64,000 bases of DNA from Carposina sasakii (taxonomy: Eukaryota; Arthropoda; Insecta; Lepidoptera; Carposinidae). The stretch is from positions 5,828,001-5,892,000 of the forward strand of contig CP053153.1 in the NCBI GenBank assembly GCA_014607495.2. Reading direction: 5' to 3'. A program made the translations under genes and the position numbers. Position 1 is the stretch's first letter; each line of letters starts with the position of its first letter. Shown here piece by piece: positions 23,716 to 34,096 of this stretch. The notes below the pieces were generated by a model. It saw only the letters and a list, made by a program, of their open reading frames with translations. It was not told where the DNA came from and made no database searches.

Positions 23716-24183
23716 TTCTAGTACAGGTACTGTGTGCACCGGATTTTTCTGAAAATTTAAATTATGGTATGTACCTTTATGATGCCGGAATTAGCTGCAC
23801 TAACGTACGACGCCAAAGGAGTTTTGGAAGTGTATATATTCTTTTTTCATATGTTTTTCTATATGTAAATAAGGTTTTCTTTATATTCTTAATAAAAAAT
23901 ATGTTACAGCTTTTGCAGATCCTAAAAGCCATCGATAAACTAGGCTTTTACAGAATCTCAAGAAAAACGTTTTTAAACGAAGTGAACCGTAAATATTTTT
24001 ATAATACTTAATAATTTTCTCTTGATCATATTTATTATGATTTACTTTCAAATACTCAGCAGTTATGTTTTCACCATTCATGAGGTCAACATCGATCAGT
24101 TGGACCGGAGTTCCATAGACATCGCACCCCATCATGGCCGCGCGTGATGCCGGACTTAGATCTGCTTTATACAGTTTCGCCAT
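23696..24183 (-). pseudogene. Truncated epsilon-like GST: first two coding exons only
   Basis: First coding exon 24183-24046: MAKLYKADLSPASRAAMMGC... 46 codons, catalytic Ser at residue 10, acceptor TTTTTAG before the ATG, donor AAA|GTAAAT. Second coding exon 23748-23696: acceptor TTTTCAG, reads KNPVHTVPVLEDGSLHD, donor ATAG|GTAAGA. At 53 bases it is 6 shorter than the 59 of the intact genes: two codons (Tyr-Ile in the intact paralogue) are lost from the strand before the glutathione-binding Asp-Ser. I find no counterpart of coding exons 3-5 down to about 18 kb, no non-coding first exon, and the sequence ends in a palindrome. Read through, the frame stops at once after the donor (HDR then stop). 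It shares 31 of 46 first-exon residues with the intact gene at 2.8 kb. Probably a dead partial copy. Confidence 0.85.
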
Positions 24184-24194
24184 CTAAAAATATA

Positions 24195-24272
24195 AAAAAT
24201 AATTACAGAGACAATATTTCGAAGGCGTGGACAGAAAAGAAATTTGACTTCTTTGTCTCTGTAATTATTTTT
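24195..24272. repeat. Inverted repeat beside the GST-copy acceptor
   Basis: A perfect 20-bp pair (24195-24214 and 24253-24272, core ttacagagacaa) with a 38-base loop. It begins 11 bases upstream of the acceptor of the minus-strand GST copy. May be a small MITE remnant. Confidence 0.75.
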
Positions 24273-24874
24273 ATTTTTTTATCTAATAAACTGACAAAAA
24301 ATAAATAAGCAAAACTTTAACATTATAATAAACATAATAGTTTCATATGTAATTTTTTAAAATACGGAAACACCTTATTTTATATTTATAACAAACAATA
24401 AAAAGACAATCTTCACCTTGATATTCTATAATGATAGTGAGCGCCCTATCGGCCGAGCCGTATGATAATCTCGACCGTAATTGAATCTTGTATATTATCT
24501 CTGACCTTGAAAAAATGCCGCGTCATTATTGCTAAAGTCGAATATTGCTAGGACACAATTACGTTGCCAATTTTTTTTTTTTTTTCAGAATTCATAGAAA
24601 CTATGTCATCACGAAAACGTCTTAAAAATTAAGGTGAAGTGACAATGACTGTACATTTTTTATTGGATGACTATTTTAGGTCCAATATAAGTACATGATT
24701 TAAACTTTGCACGATGATAAGTTAATTTCCTTCATATGAGATCAGCATAAGGTTCTATGATGTTACAACTTGTTCAAGTATTTAAATTTTATGTATGATG
24801 CCTTACTACATATACGAACATAGATCATATATACCATCATCAGTTACAATGAAAATTAAAAGTGAAATCTGTTG

Positions 24875-25569
24875 GGAGTTCCATCGTAGTATAGGTACTT
24901 TCCTTAAATCCGAAATCTAGGTAGGTTTTATTATTGGGATGAACCATAAATAAACACAGGTATGCAGTCCAATCATATTACTTTATTGACTGCTATGGTC
25001 CCAGTTACATTCACTAGGCATAAACACAAAGTCATTGCAATTTATCACATCCTATATTACTTATGACAGAATACTTAGCTCAATTTTACTAGTTTACTTG
25101 GACTGCAAGAGCAACTAGGAAACGTATATAATCGTCCCTTGTTAGTTGCATACTCTCTCAAAGAAGGACTTTACTCTACGGTGGTACTGTTAATACTAAT
25201 CCCATAGCGCTCCCGCGTGGCATGCAAACCATCGGGACTAACTTAATTACATGAAGCTAGATACAATATGACTTGTGGTGTAACAAAAAGGGTATGTTAC
25301 AACAAGGGACGATTATATACGTTTCCTAGTTGCTCTTGCAGTCCAAGTAAACTAGTAGAATTGAGCTAAGTATTCTGTCATAAGTGATATAGGAAGTGAT
25401 AAATTGCAATGACTTTGTGTTTATGCCTAGTGAATGTAACTGGGACCATAGCAGTCAATAAAGTATTATGATTGGACAGCATACCTATGTTTGTTTATGG
25501 TTCATCCCAATAAGAAGACCTACCTAGATTTCGGATATAAGGAAAGTACCTATACTACGTTGGAACTCC
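24875..25569. mobile_element. Large inverted repeat, two 269-bp arms
   Basis: Arms 24875-25143 and 25301-25569 are reverse complements with about 11 mismatches by eye (about 96% identity) and no length change. They flank 157 bp of unique sequence. The inner ends are 'cccttgtt' and 'aacaaggg'. No ORF of note. Fits a foldback-type DNA element or a young inverted duplication. Confidence 0.85.
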
Positions 25570-26117
25570 TCATCGTGTAGCCCACCTGAAGCAGCTATCC
25601 TTACCATCCTGTCAACGTTGATCGATCAATTAATGAACGATAACAACTATGCTACGCCTGCGCCGGCGAAGAAATATGTATATATATTTATGTATGAATT
25701 TGGATCTATCATAAAACTCTTACGTTATAGAGTGATTGAGTGAAGACAGACAACGTAGCTACAGCCGAATGTACTGAGCGTGGGAAGCTTGAAATTATCT
25801 AGTGGACACCCGCGACTTCGTCCGCGTGGAATAGTAGCTATGTTTTCCTTTTTTAAGACATATTTTTACAAACTGTAAGTGTCATACTAATTTTGTATCT
25901 AATCAAAAGCCTAAAAATAGAGTTCAAACTTCTAGCTTTAAAAATGACGTAATTTTTATACAAGCTATTATAACCCTATTTTAAGTCCTTAAAGATCTTT
26001 TTTTTGCTTTTTAAAGTAAACAATATTCTTTTTCGGGTTCACTCTATACCATTTTTTTGGCACATTAAATACATAATTTCGTTTTTTTTGCGTAATTACG
26101 TAACATAATATAAGTGG
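25570..26117. other. Gene-free stretch with a family E 5' fragment
   Basis: 25798-25845 carries 'agtggacacccgcgacttcg', the start of family E, truncated after about 50 bp. No gene. Confidence 0.5.
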
Positions 26118-26280
26118 AGTTATAAATATTAAGAAAATTAAAAAAAATTAAAAAAATCACCCGAGTGAGATTTGTACTCACGACCTCTCGCAAACCGTGC
26201 TTTCGCTCTAACCAACTGAGCTATCGGGTCAATTAACTCGTGTGACAAATTTTACCATCTCTTTGTAAGTAAGTAAGTAG
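26118..26280 (-). repeat. tRNA-headed SINE (full)
   Basis: On the minus strand: a leader (agagatggtaaaatttgtca), then a tRNA-like domain with box A-like 'tagctcagttggttagagc' and box B-like 'gtgagtacaaatc', then 'ctcactcgggtga' and a T/A-rich tail. The leader matches that at 49315-49353. Transcribed by RNA polymerase III if active. Confidence 0.75.
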
Positions 26281-27471
26281 AGTAACTTTCGCATTCATAA
26301 TAGTAGTAAGAATAAGGATAGTAAAGTTGTTCCTTAAATAGAGTAGGGAAGCACTAGGATTGAATTTTCCTGAATTCCCATTGGCACACATTATAAAGTT
26401 GCAAAACTTTCTTATTGAGAGATGAGTAACTAACGGACAACGCACAACTAAAACAACGTAGGAAGCTAAACTGCGCGTAGGAGGCTAAACTGTTCTTTGG
26501 ATAATATTCATTGGATAAGTACCCAAATCCATGGGGATCCTACTAGGAAACCGAGAATGTAGAAATAAAAGTTTTTTTTTATATTAAAGCCGCCGTAACG
26601 CTGCTACAAAAGTACCTATTTCTATAGAGCCCAACATTAAAAAGTTTATCACTAAAAGCCAAAATAAACCGTGGATGACTATTTAACCAAGTACTCAACG
26701 ACGAGAGAGAACCATTTATAAATATTAATATATCATAGTTATAACCCAGTGAAGTTCTAAGTTGCATGAAATATTAAACTAGTTTCGGAGCTTTTAAGGT
26801 TATTAACTATTCAAAAAAAGAACAGAGAATATTTTTCAGGCTCCTGTGCGAATTTAAGAATATCATCACTTAGTTGAAAGATAGGTACTAAATATTTTTT
26901 TTTTGCAAAGTATACTTTACCGATTCGATTTGATATGGAGCAAAAAAAAATTTTATATATTTTATTTAGGCATAATAGATCACAATGTCCACATAAACGG
27001 GGAAAATAATGTAGACTTACTAGTTTAAATATTGCAAACGAAAGCGAAGAAAATTCAGAGATCACAGGATGCGCAAGAGTGGGGTAGAGACGGGTGGATT
27101 GATAATATTACCGACATATTTATTTCTGAAAGCTTAGAGCTATATTATCATAAAGTCCTATTTACATATAAACAAGGTTATATTTTTTTGACGTACATAT
27201 ATCAAAAGTTATTATCATTTCGCGGCAAGAAGCTATATTTATACCCAGTAAAGATTCTTGAACTCGAAAACGAAAAACCCTTATTTATTTAAATTCGGTA
27301 AGTTTGGCTTCTTTAGGAAATCCAATTTATACTCATCAATTACGCTATTTCGAACTCTTGTTTCTAAACAGTTATCAATCTCATCTGTTCAAGGACAAAT
27401 ATAGCCCTCAAGGAAATTATGAAAAACACGTGTAACTGTGTAACTTTCTTAGCGATAATTTGTATACTTCT
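26281..27471. other. Gene-free stretch
   Basis: No supported gene. Frames of 84 and 86 codons at 26811-27065 (-) and 27032-27292 (+) have no motif I recognise and lie in AT-rich sequence. A short doubled phrase (aggaagctaaactg / aggaggctaaactg) is at 26460-26490. Confidence 0.45.
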
Positions 27472-27708
27472 TCTTCTTCTTCAGCCTATCGCAGTCCACT
27501 GCTGGATGTAGGCCTCCCCCAGGGCACGTCACAAGACTACTGGGACAGGGGGTTTTTGGCCATAGCCACCACGCTGAGCAGGAGGGTTGGTGACCGCAGT
27601 GTGATTTTCGGACTATGTTGTCGGAAACCATTAATCGCCTCGTACGATACCCACGGGCAGGCATGGGGTGGTACAAACTCTACTCTGCCGGCACCACGCG
27701 GCCAATGA
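27472..27708 (+). repeat. Repeat family C
   Basis: From 'cttcttcagcctatcgcagt' to 'gccggcaccacgcggccaat'. Like 23129-23385 but with an internal deletion after 'ggactatgttgtcgg'. Confidence 0.7.
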
Positions 27709-27746
27709 ATGTGTATACATATGCATATAATTTTGATGAAGTTTTC

Positions 27747-27925
27747 TGTACTGTGCCGATGCGGGTCTTCACTAGAAACTTTCGAGTATACTTTAAGGGT
27801 CAACTAAGGAATGTAGGGGCGATCAGCAACTTTACACTCATTCTTTACCCGCTATGCTGAATAAGTGATCCTGCAGTTATCTATAACCTATTTTTGGGAA
27901 CACAGCCTGTACATATATAACATGT
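27747..27925 (+). repeat. Repeat family F
   Basis: 'gatgcgggtcttcactagaa' at the start, then 'cccgctatgctgaa', 'gatcctgcagttatc' and 'tttttgggaacacagcc'. Non-coding. Confidence 0.6.
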
Positions 27926-29049
27926 ATATGTACATATAACACGTATGTGGTTCTCTTCTAGTGATCCCTATCAGCACATCCACTTTTCTCCTTCAATCCT
28001 CGTATATCCGATACTTCATAGACATTCCTCTTCCTCGAAAACCTGATATCTATTATTCCTACCATATCCCTGGGAAAATTGCTTTAGCTATTGAAACGTT
28101 AATTTATTATCAAAATAGCTTTACCTCAAGTCTTATAGCACCCACAATGCTTTAATAATCAACCAGTAGTTTTTATCAAGTAAAATGTTAAATAGCTTGT
28201 CTTGAACCAAAAAAATCACTAGATCGAATATAAATCTGTATTATATATTTTTATCAGAATTTAATGACGATTTATTTTAAAAAAACTTAAGGTAATCGCA
28301 TTGCTCCAATGATGGATATTAGGAACAAAAAAAACATAAGTTACATTTACACACACCCCTGACACACACATGGGGTCATTGGGTGACATAATCAAATGGG
28401 TTTGACTACGGGGTAAAAGTAATAGACATTTTTTTAATCGCGCGTTTTGTAATAACGCCGTCTAACTATTTTGTAATAACACCGATAATGTACATCATTA
28501 GATAGCACTGTCCAAGACTGGTGCATTTACGTTAGTCTAAAAACTTAATTTTGGACAAACTGGCTCTTAATTTCTTGACTATACTCGTATAGGTAGAATA
28601 TAAAATCAAAAGGACAGGTAGGTGGGTAATAAAAGGGAAAATTTCTACTTTTTGGTTAACGTGAAGCTTTGATGGTAATGTACAAAGCTTCACGTTTTCG
28701 GGTGATTTAAGGTGAGGTTACATTAATATCATAGAATAATTATTTTGAGTATAGGTAGAATATATAAACTGTTTGGACATCACTATGAATGGGATATTAT
28801 AAAGTCTCATCAATCGCATACCTGAAGAAAAATTTAACGGACATTCGACTTATTTTTTATTACTATTGTTGTTGTTTTATTTATTCAGAAGTTAGACAGC
28901 TAATCTTCTAAAATAAATATGACTTAAATATATATTTTTCATACTCCGTCATACGAGAAATGCTGTAACATTTCACAAGCTGTTGGTTAACATGTCACCT
29001 ATCAATAATGTGACCGCACCTTTTTTCGTAGCTACAGTAGCGCTCAGAG
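27926..29049. other. Gene-free stretch with a 14-bp hairpin
   Basis: Arms 28658-28671 (aacgtgaagctttg) and 28683-28696 (caaagcttcacgtt) are perfect with an 11-base loop. Two 'ttttgtaataac' words lie at 28445 and 28469. No gene recognised. Confidence 0.5.
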
Positions 29050-29118
29050 TATAAATTTCTGTTTCTGAAGCGAACCAAAGCAGCAGAAAGTGTAAACGAC
29101 ATCGACAGCAAGCTAAAG
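29050..29118 (+). promoter_or_regulatory. Candidate TATA promoter and short non-coding first exon
   Basis: TATAAAT at 29050-29056 is followed about 60 bases on by CTAAAG|GTAAAG, a good donor, with A/C-rich leader text between (gaagcgaaccaaagcagcag). This looks like an RNA polymerase II start with a short leader exon. It could belong to the intact GST at 40.6 kb, for which I found no nearer leader exon, or to a transposable element. No direct link is visible. Confidence 0.25.
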
Positions 29119-29304
29119 GTAAAGGCCTTATGATAAGTGTTTCGAATGGTAGCTCGAGCGAAAAATTCTATTCATTCGTTCTCGCGTTCTTTCTTTGTAG
29201 CCTAGATATTGTGTTTATTTTCGGAAGACATCTAGCCCTGATATGTATGAGGTTGGGATCTCCTTCACGATGCCGTGTGTATATTTATAAATATATTTAA
29301 GTAT

Positions 29305-29582
29305 CTTCTATGCTGCTCTGGGAGTGAAAAAAAATATATAATACAAATATATAATACAGCTGTTTCTCTTCCCGGGCATACTGTACAAGTCAGTAGAGGG
29401 ACAAGAGGGTCTTGGTGTTTTGTAGGCGACGGGTTATGGTACATGTGCCTGTCACTACCAATTTGTACATCTCAACTATACCCTCAAAATTGGTCAGAAG
29501 TGGCACCATGTGGTTCTATCGGCCCATGGTGCTCTACCTACCCCGCAAGGAATAAAGGCGTGATTATATGTATGTATGTATA
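29305..29582 (+). repeat. Repeat family D, copy 1
   Basis: Starts 'ttctatgctgctctgggagt', contains 'cttcccgggcatactgtaca' and ends in 'ggcgtgattatatgtatgta'. The TATG tail suggests a retroposed element. Other copies: 30.4, 39.5, 41.6, 47.7 and 63.5 kb. Confidence 0.75.
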
Positions 29583-29619
29583 TTTAAAGTAAATGAAAAA
29601 AACCTTTGCGTAACACTTT

Positions 29620-29625
29620 TTTATT
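29620..29625 (-). terminator. Polyadenylation signal of the gutted GST copy
   Basis: AATAAA on the minus strand, 158 bases downstream of the stop codon at 29784-29786. Confidence 0.4.
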
Positions 29626-30424
29626 ATTCATATTAAATTACAAATTTGAATGAAAAATTCCTTTTATAATTCTTGGAAAATTAGACATAGACCATTACAA
29701 ATAAAGCATTGTTTAAGCTAAACACTGTCTAATTTTGACATTTGAGTTATTTCATTATTTAGACTTGATTTTGTAATAAGTGTTTACAAGTCAAGTACTC
29801 TTTCCAACAATTTTTTTAATGCGGCTTGTCCAGGGGCGTGGTACTTCTTGATATAGTGCAGTTTATTTATCTCATCTAGCCAAGCTTGAATTTTCGGGTA
29901 CCTGTGAGAAAATTTTATAATTATAGTAGTAATTACTAGCTACTGCCCGCGGCTCCGTCCCCGTGGATGTCGTATTGTGTGGAAAGTTTAGGAGTTTGGT
30001 AACAAATACCGCAATACGAGAATTTAATATATAAGATTAACCTATGATTTAAAATATACTCGTAGTAATTAATAATAGTATTCGTAGGAATTTTGGGAAA
30101 TGCTATCTTAGTGCTATTCTATACTCCATACTCTTTTTAGTAAGAAAAGAGTTTAATATTATACTAGCTATCGCTCACAACTTCGTGTAAATTTCTAAAT
30201 TCCTGTTTCTTTTTACTTTTCAGGTGAAAGTTTTTTCTTTGAGAACTTCCCTAATTTCCGTCCCTCATATAAAATGTCTATAATTTTATGTTATCTTACC
30301 GCTAATTGAAAACGAGACCTAATATAGCGCTGCTCTGAAATTAAAGATTCACCCATATTTATGTGCGTTACTTATTTGCCAGCCAAAGGTACAATGATAA
30401 CGAGGCCAGTTATACTGGTGCATA

Positions 30425-30530
30425 GATTACCTCCTATATATTTATCCCTCACGGGGTAGGCAGAGCACCAAGGGCCGATAGAACCACATGATGCCACTTC
30501 TGAACAATTTTGAGGGTATAGTTAAATATA
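30425..30530 (-). repeat. Repeat family D fragment replacing part of a GST exon
   Basis: Reads 'tttatccctcacggggtagg', 'accaagggccgatagaacca', then 'aattttgagggtatagtt'. It begins where the homology to the fourth GST coding exon ends. Confidence 0.7.
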
Positions 30531-31565
30531 TACCATTATTTTAATATTTACAACTTAAAACCTAATACTTTAACAAAGTCATCTTTAACTATTTACAATT
30601 ATCACTTATTTTTTGGAGTCGATGCCCCGCCATACACATTTTGTGAACAGTCGAACTGTATTCTGTCGGTCCAGGAATTGTTTTAAACTTTAAGTATAGT
30701 ATTTAGTAACTACTACTATAATTTAACAAGTAATAAATGTCACCCATAGTAGAAATTCAAAAGCTTATTGTTATTAGTCTGTTAGGTATATTCGTAGGGG
30801 AATGTGAATTATATGATAATTCTATCATGGTTTTAGTTTCAATTTTAAAGCGCCTCTTGTAAGTTACTAATTTACATTTTAATATTTAATAGTTTATTAT
30901 TAAAATATCATGAACAGTTACCATTTTTTCGGTGAGCATTGCCAAGTGTGACTTATCGCCAATATCATTTATATTGGTTCTATATTGGCAAGTGTTAAAA
31001 CCGAAGAATATTCGCCATATTGTTACCAATTAGGGTTAGACATTGCCAAAATAAAAACAAAATCTATTGATATTTATAGATTAGTTACATAAATTATCGG
31101 AATATTTAAGGGTTTGTTGTGCGTGCTAGGTTAAACATTGTTTTTATTTAATTTAATGACCATGTTAAGATTAATAATTATTATATTCAGGTTGCTTATA
31201 TTAGCCATATAATATTAGCTTATAATATTAGGTTATAAGTATAAATAACTAGAGTGATTGCGCCTCAGTCTTAAGATTTAAATGCTCCTAAGATGTTATG
31301 TTTAAGGCGCATATAAGTCTGCGTTACCGGATTAATTACTCCTGGTTATGCAATTAGTTTTGTTCATAGCTTTTATAGGAGTCTTAATCCAGTAGTGGCC
31401 ACGAAATATGAACCTATATACCGATATAAGTTCAAATTATAGGATTAAATGTACTGAAATAAAAACGGCATTCATTAATGTTGTTAAAAGTGCAGTAGCG
31501 AATACCATAACCATCATCGGAGCTATATAAGTCCACATAGCATTATAAAATCGTATTCCAAGATT

Positions 31566-32008
31566 ACTTTGCTGGTTGGGATAGTACTAAATGTTTCCAT
31601 CGATCGAGTAGCTTCATCATCAGCACATCAGCATCAGATGTTGATTCAAGTAACACCTTAGCCCTACATACTACTAAATAGTTTCCATCAATCAATCGCA
31701 GTACTGTCACCCAACTCCTAACCGTTAAGGAGTTCTGTAGCTTCATCATCGGCACAGCAGCATTAGATGTTGATACCCTGAAGCTACTTGAGTAAGACAT
31801 GATTACGTAACAAAAGCACCATACGAGCATACAATTTTCGGTGGATACCCTCGATTTCTCCTGGATCCCATCATCAGATCCTGACCTGGTGAAAATGGGA
31901 CCATCTCAGAAGTAAACTTCGGAAATATCGGTGAACATACATAAAAAAAAATTATACATAGGTACAGACGAATTGAGAACCTCCTCTCTTGAAGTCGGTT
32001 AAAAATAG
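31566..32008 (-). repeat. Element with an internal imperfect duplication
   Basis: Phrases 'gtttccatc', 'tagcttcatcatc' and 'agatgttgat' occur in the same order twice (about 31589-31650 and 31680-31775). The right end 'gacgaattgagaacctcctc ... gaagtcggttaaaa' is a common terminus in lepidopteran genomes. The 88-codon minus frame across it reflects the duplication and is not a gene I recognise. Confidence 0.5.
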
Positions 32009-33084
32009 TCGTGAACGGAATAACTGTAATTATTTAAAATTACATTGCATTGCAACTTGCATCTAATCTTGTCAAGTTCAAAACATTGTTAGGTTTAGTA
32101 AAGAGATATAATTTGGTAATTTAATTGTACCTATATATTTACATATTATACGTCTGTGTTCTCTGGATATGGTATAAACTACAGGATTACGAAGAAAATC
32201 ATTTCTATTGGCATAGAATATATAAAAATATCTGGCAAAAGTTGCTTACTCATCAGCTGAGAGAGTTCCTTATGCAGCTGAGGTATTCTAGCCAAGCCCC
32301 CGATCAGCACGGGTAAAAGGTATAATTTGTAAATATTATCAAGTTACTTACCTTTAGATACTCAGGAGTTCTATTTTCTTGTTTCAGGGGGTCAATATTG
32401 ACAAATTCTACTGGAATTCCGAAAATCTCGCATCCCACCATGGCCGCGCGAGCGGGAGGGCTTGGGTCTGTTTTGTATAATTTAACCATCTAAAAACATA
32501 CACTATTATTTTTCTTTAAGCTAGGTCTATGCATCTTGTACTCTCTTACAAAAGGTGTTTTAAATTTTTGGACTTCGTAGAAGTTTTGAATAAAGCAAAA
32601 TTTAATAATTTAAGAGTACTTTACATTAGGTAATTACTCCAAATTTTTAACAAGAATATTTACCTAGTTAATTCTTCATGACAACAGAATATTAGTTACT
32701 ACGATATTGAGTCATTGTCCTAAGTATATTTTCATCATTTTCAACATAAACTATGATATAGATGAGATAAGTCATTACCAAGCCTTGTATTCTATTTAAA
32801 AGGATTGATTCCTTTTGCAAAAGTAGCACCTACTCGTATTCAAGCTTGGTCACAATCACCGTGACATGAGAATGACAACAGATTTTAGTGTTGGTTTATT
32901 GCTCAAAGTCTATAGTATTATAAATAATACGTAAATCATTGTTAATTTGATTTTTTTTATCAACTGTTGCCATGTTTTGTCAGATGGTAACGACTCTGAT
33001 AAAAAATACGTGTTTATATCGCTGTAATATAATCACGACAAATAGGTTATTAATTTAAAAATAATTATTATTTGTTAATCCTAC

Positions 33085-33250
33085 TTCCTACTATATTAAT
33101 ATTATAAATGCGAAAGTATGTGAGGACGTGTATGTAAGGATGTTCGTTTCTTTTTCACGCAAAAACTACTGAATGGAATTTCATGAAACTTCATAATAAC
33201 ATAGCTTACATGTCAGAATTACTAGAGCTCGCGTGTTAAAATCCATGGGT
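33085..33250 (+). repeat. SINE-like fragment
   Basis: 'ctatattaatattataaatg' start and 'cgcaaaaactactgaatgga' inside, as in other short lepidopteran elements; 55850-56025 is a distant relative ('tcaaaaactatccaacggac', 'acatagcttgtacatcagaa'). It lies in the first intron of the gutted GST. Confidence 0.5.
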
Positions 33251-33335
33251 AACATTAAACCTTCTTATTATATAATAAGGCACTTGGTTCTGACGGATCA
33301 ACTTGCAATGGAATACTAATAAAATAAAAACTTAC

Positions 33336-33462
33336 CTTGATTTTTCAAAATTTATATAAAATGAATTTGAGATGAATTTTTAGGTTTAATTGTTTAAAAC
33401 AAGACGGTACGTCGCTTAGAGAGACATCCGGCTACTGAATAGACGATTCACACAGGCCACTA
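33336..33462 (-). other. Non-coding first exon of the gutted GST copy
   Basis: Minus-strand leader ending in TCAAG|GTAAG (GT at 33335-33334). About 90 bases match the leader of the intact gene at 440-569. The start is estimated from the TATA box. The ATG that opens the upstream ORF in the other copy is GTG here. Confidence 0.65.
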
Positions 33463-33510
33463 TCCGCACGCTTGTACTTCAATCGTTCTTTTATACTAAC
33501 GCACGACGAT
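33463..33510 (-). promoter_or_regulatory. Core promoter of the gutted GST copy
   Basis: TATAAAAG on the minus strand at 33495-33488 in the same context as 397-430 (cgtgcgttag before, gattgaagtacaag after, one C/T change). Homology to the other promoter ends near 33510. Beyond it lies a different, repeat-like sequence. Confidence 0.7.
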
Positions 33511-33514
33511 TCGC

Positions 33515-34090
33515 TTAATCCAAGTCACTGGCGGCTCGTCCTAAGGAGCGCTCGTGCAGTGCACTCCCACCCACGAAGATTACATAGGCAATCTATATTT
33601 CTCTATATTTATAACTATCTTTCAATTCTACTATGTTTATACAATAGTGTCTGCGCGTTCGTCTCAAGTAAGTTGTAATCTTATGTATCGAGTGGAGCGC
33701 TAGCGATCGCGCTCCAATGAAACTTAATTTGGTACGATTCCTAGTACAGAATTCAATGAGTGCGAAAGAAACATACCGACATAGGCCGGCGCGTGAAACA
33801 GAAGATTTCGTATGAAAAATTAGCCTTATCTGGAACGCCGCTCACATTAATTCGTAGTGTACTATGCGGCCACTAGATGTCGCTTAGTCCGAGTTAGAAC
33901 GCGATATGGTTGCCTTTAATGTGTTTCATTAGGTCCTCTGAATTTAAATAAGAGTGATAGTTTTGCTCATAATGACAAAAATGTGAACTCCCATCTAAAA
34001 ATACCAGTAGCCGCTTCTGATCCAAGTAGTTTTTTATTATTTACAATTTCACTTAATATTTTATAATTTTTAATGCACATTAATATATAT
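33515..34090. other. Possible DNA-transposon remnant and anonymous sequence upstream of the GST promoter
   Basis: Begins 'cactggcggctcgtcctaag' and includes a self-complementary stretch (ggagcgctagcgatcgcgct, 33693-33712). The start resembles hAT-type ends, but I cannot find a matching right end. No gene. Confidence 0.3.
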
Positions 34091-34096
34091 ATATAT

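Larger units (their letters stand above)
29784..32489 (-). pseudogene. Gutted epsilon-like GST: first coding exon, a fragment of the fourth and the last coding exon
   Basis: First coding exon 32489-32352 (46 codons, [20 protein letters not shown]..., donor AAG|GTAAGT) is open; it matches the intact gene at 33 of 46 positions and has Pro for Leu just before the catalytic Ser. The last exon, 29901-29784, is also open: YPKIQAWLDEINK... to TAA, 118 bases exactly as in the intact gene. The fourth coding exon survives only as about 50 bases (about 30376-30425, IIVPLAGK), its donor is ATAAGT instead of GTAAGT, and its 5' side is replaced by a family D repeat. The second and third coding exons are not found. 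Splicing the first to the last exon would be out of frame and stop after nine codons. A promoter and leader exon lie upstream at 33.3-33.5 kb. Transcription is possible; a GST is not. Confidence 0.88.

Noticed and set aside
26160..26229. tRNA gene on the minus strand, and another at 49355-49424 on the plus strand
   Set aside because: Box A and box B are present, but the acceptor ends do not pair, both share the same non-tRNA leader, and one has a poly-A tail. They are SINE heads.
23696..32489. A single minus-strand GST gene combining exons of the two broken copies
   Set aside because: Both copies have their own first coding exon, and the exons present do not complement each other (the third coding exon is missing in both). 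The order along the strand is also wrong for one gene.
29784..32489. Functional short protein from splicing first to last coding exon of the gutted GST
   Set aside because: The junction is out of phase; the shifted frame meets a stop after nine codons.
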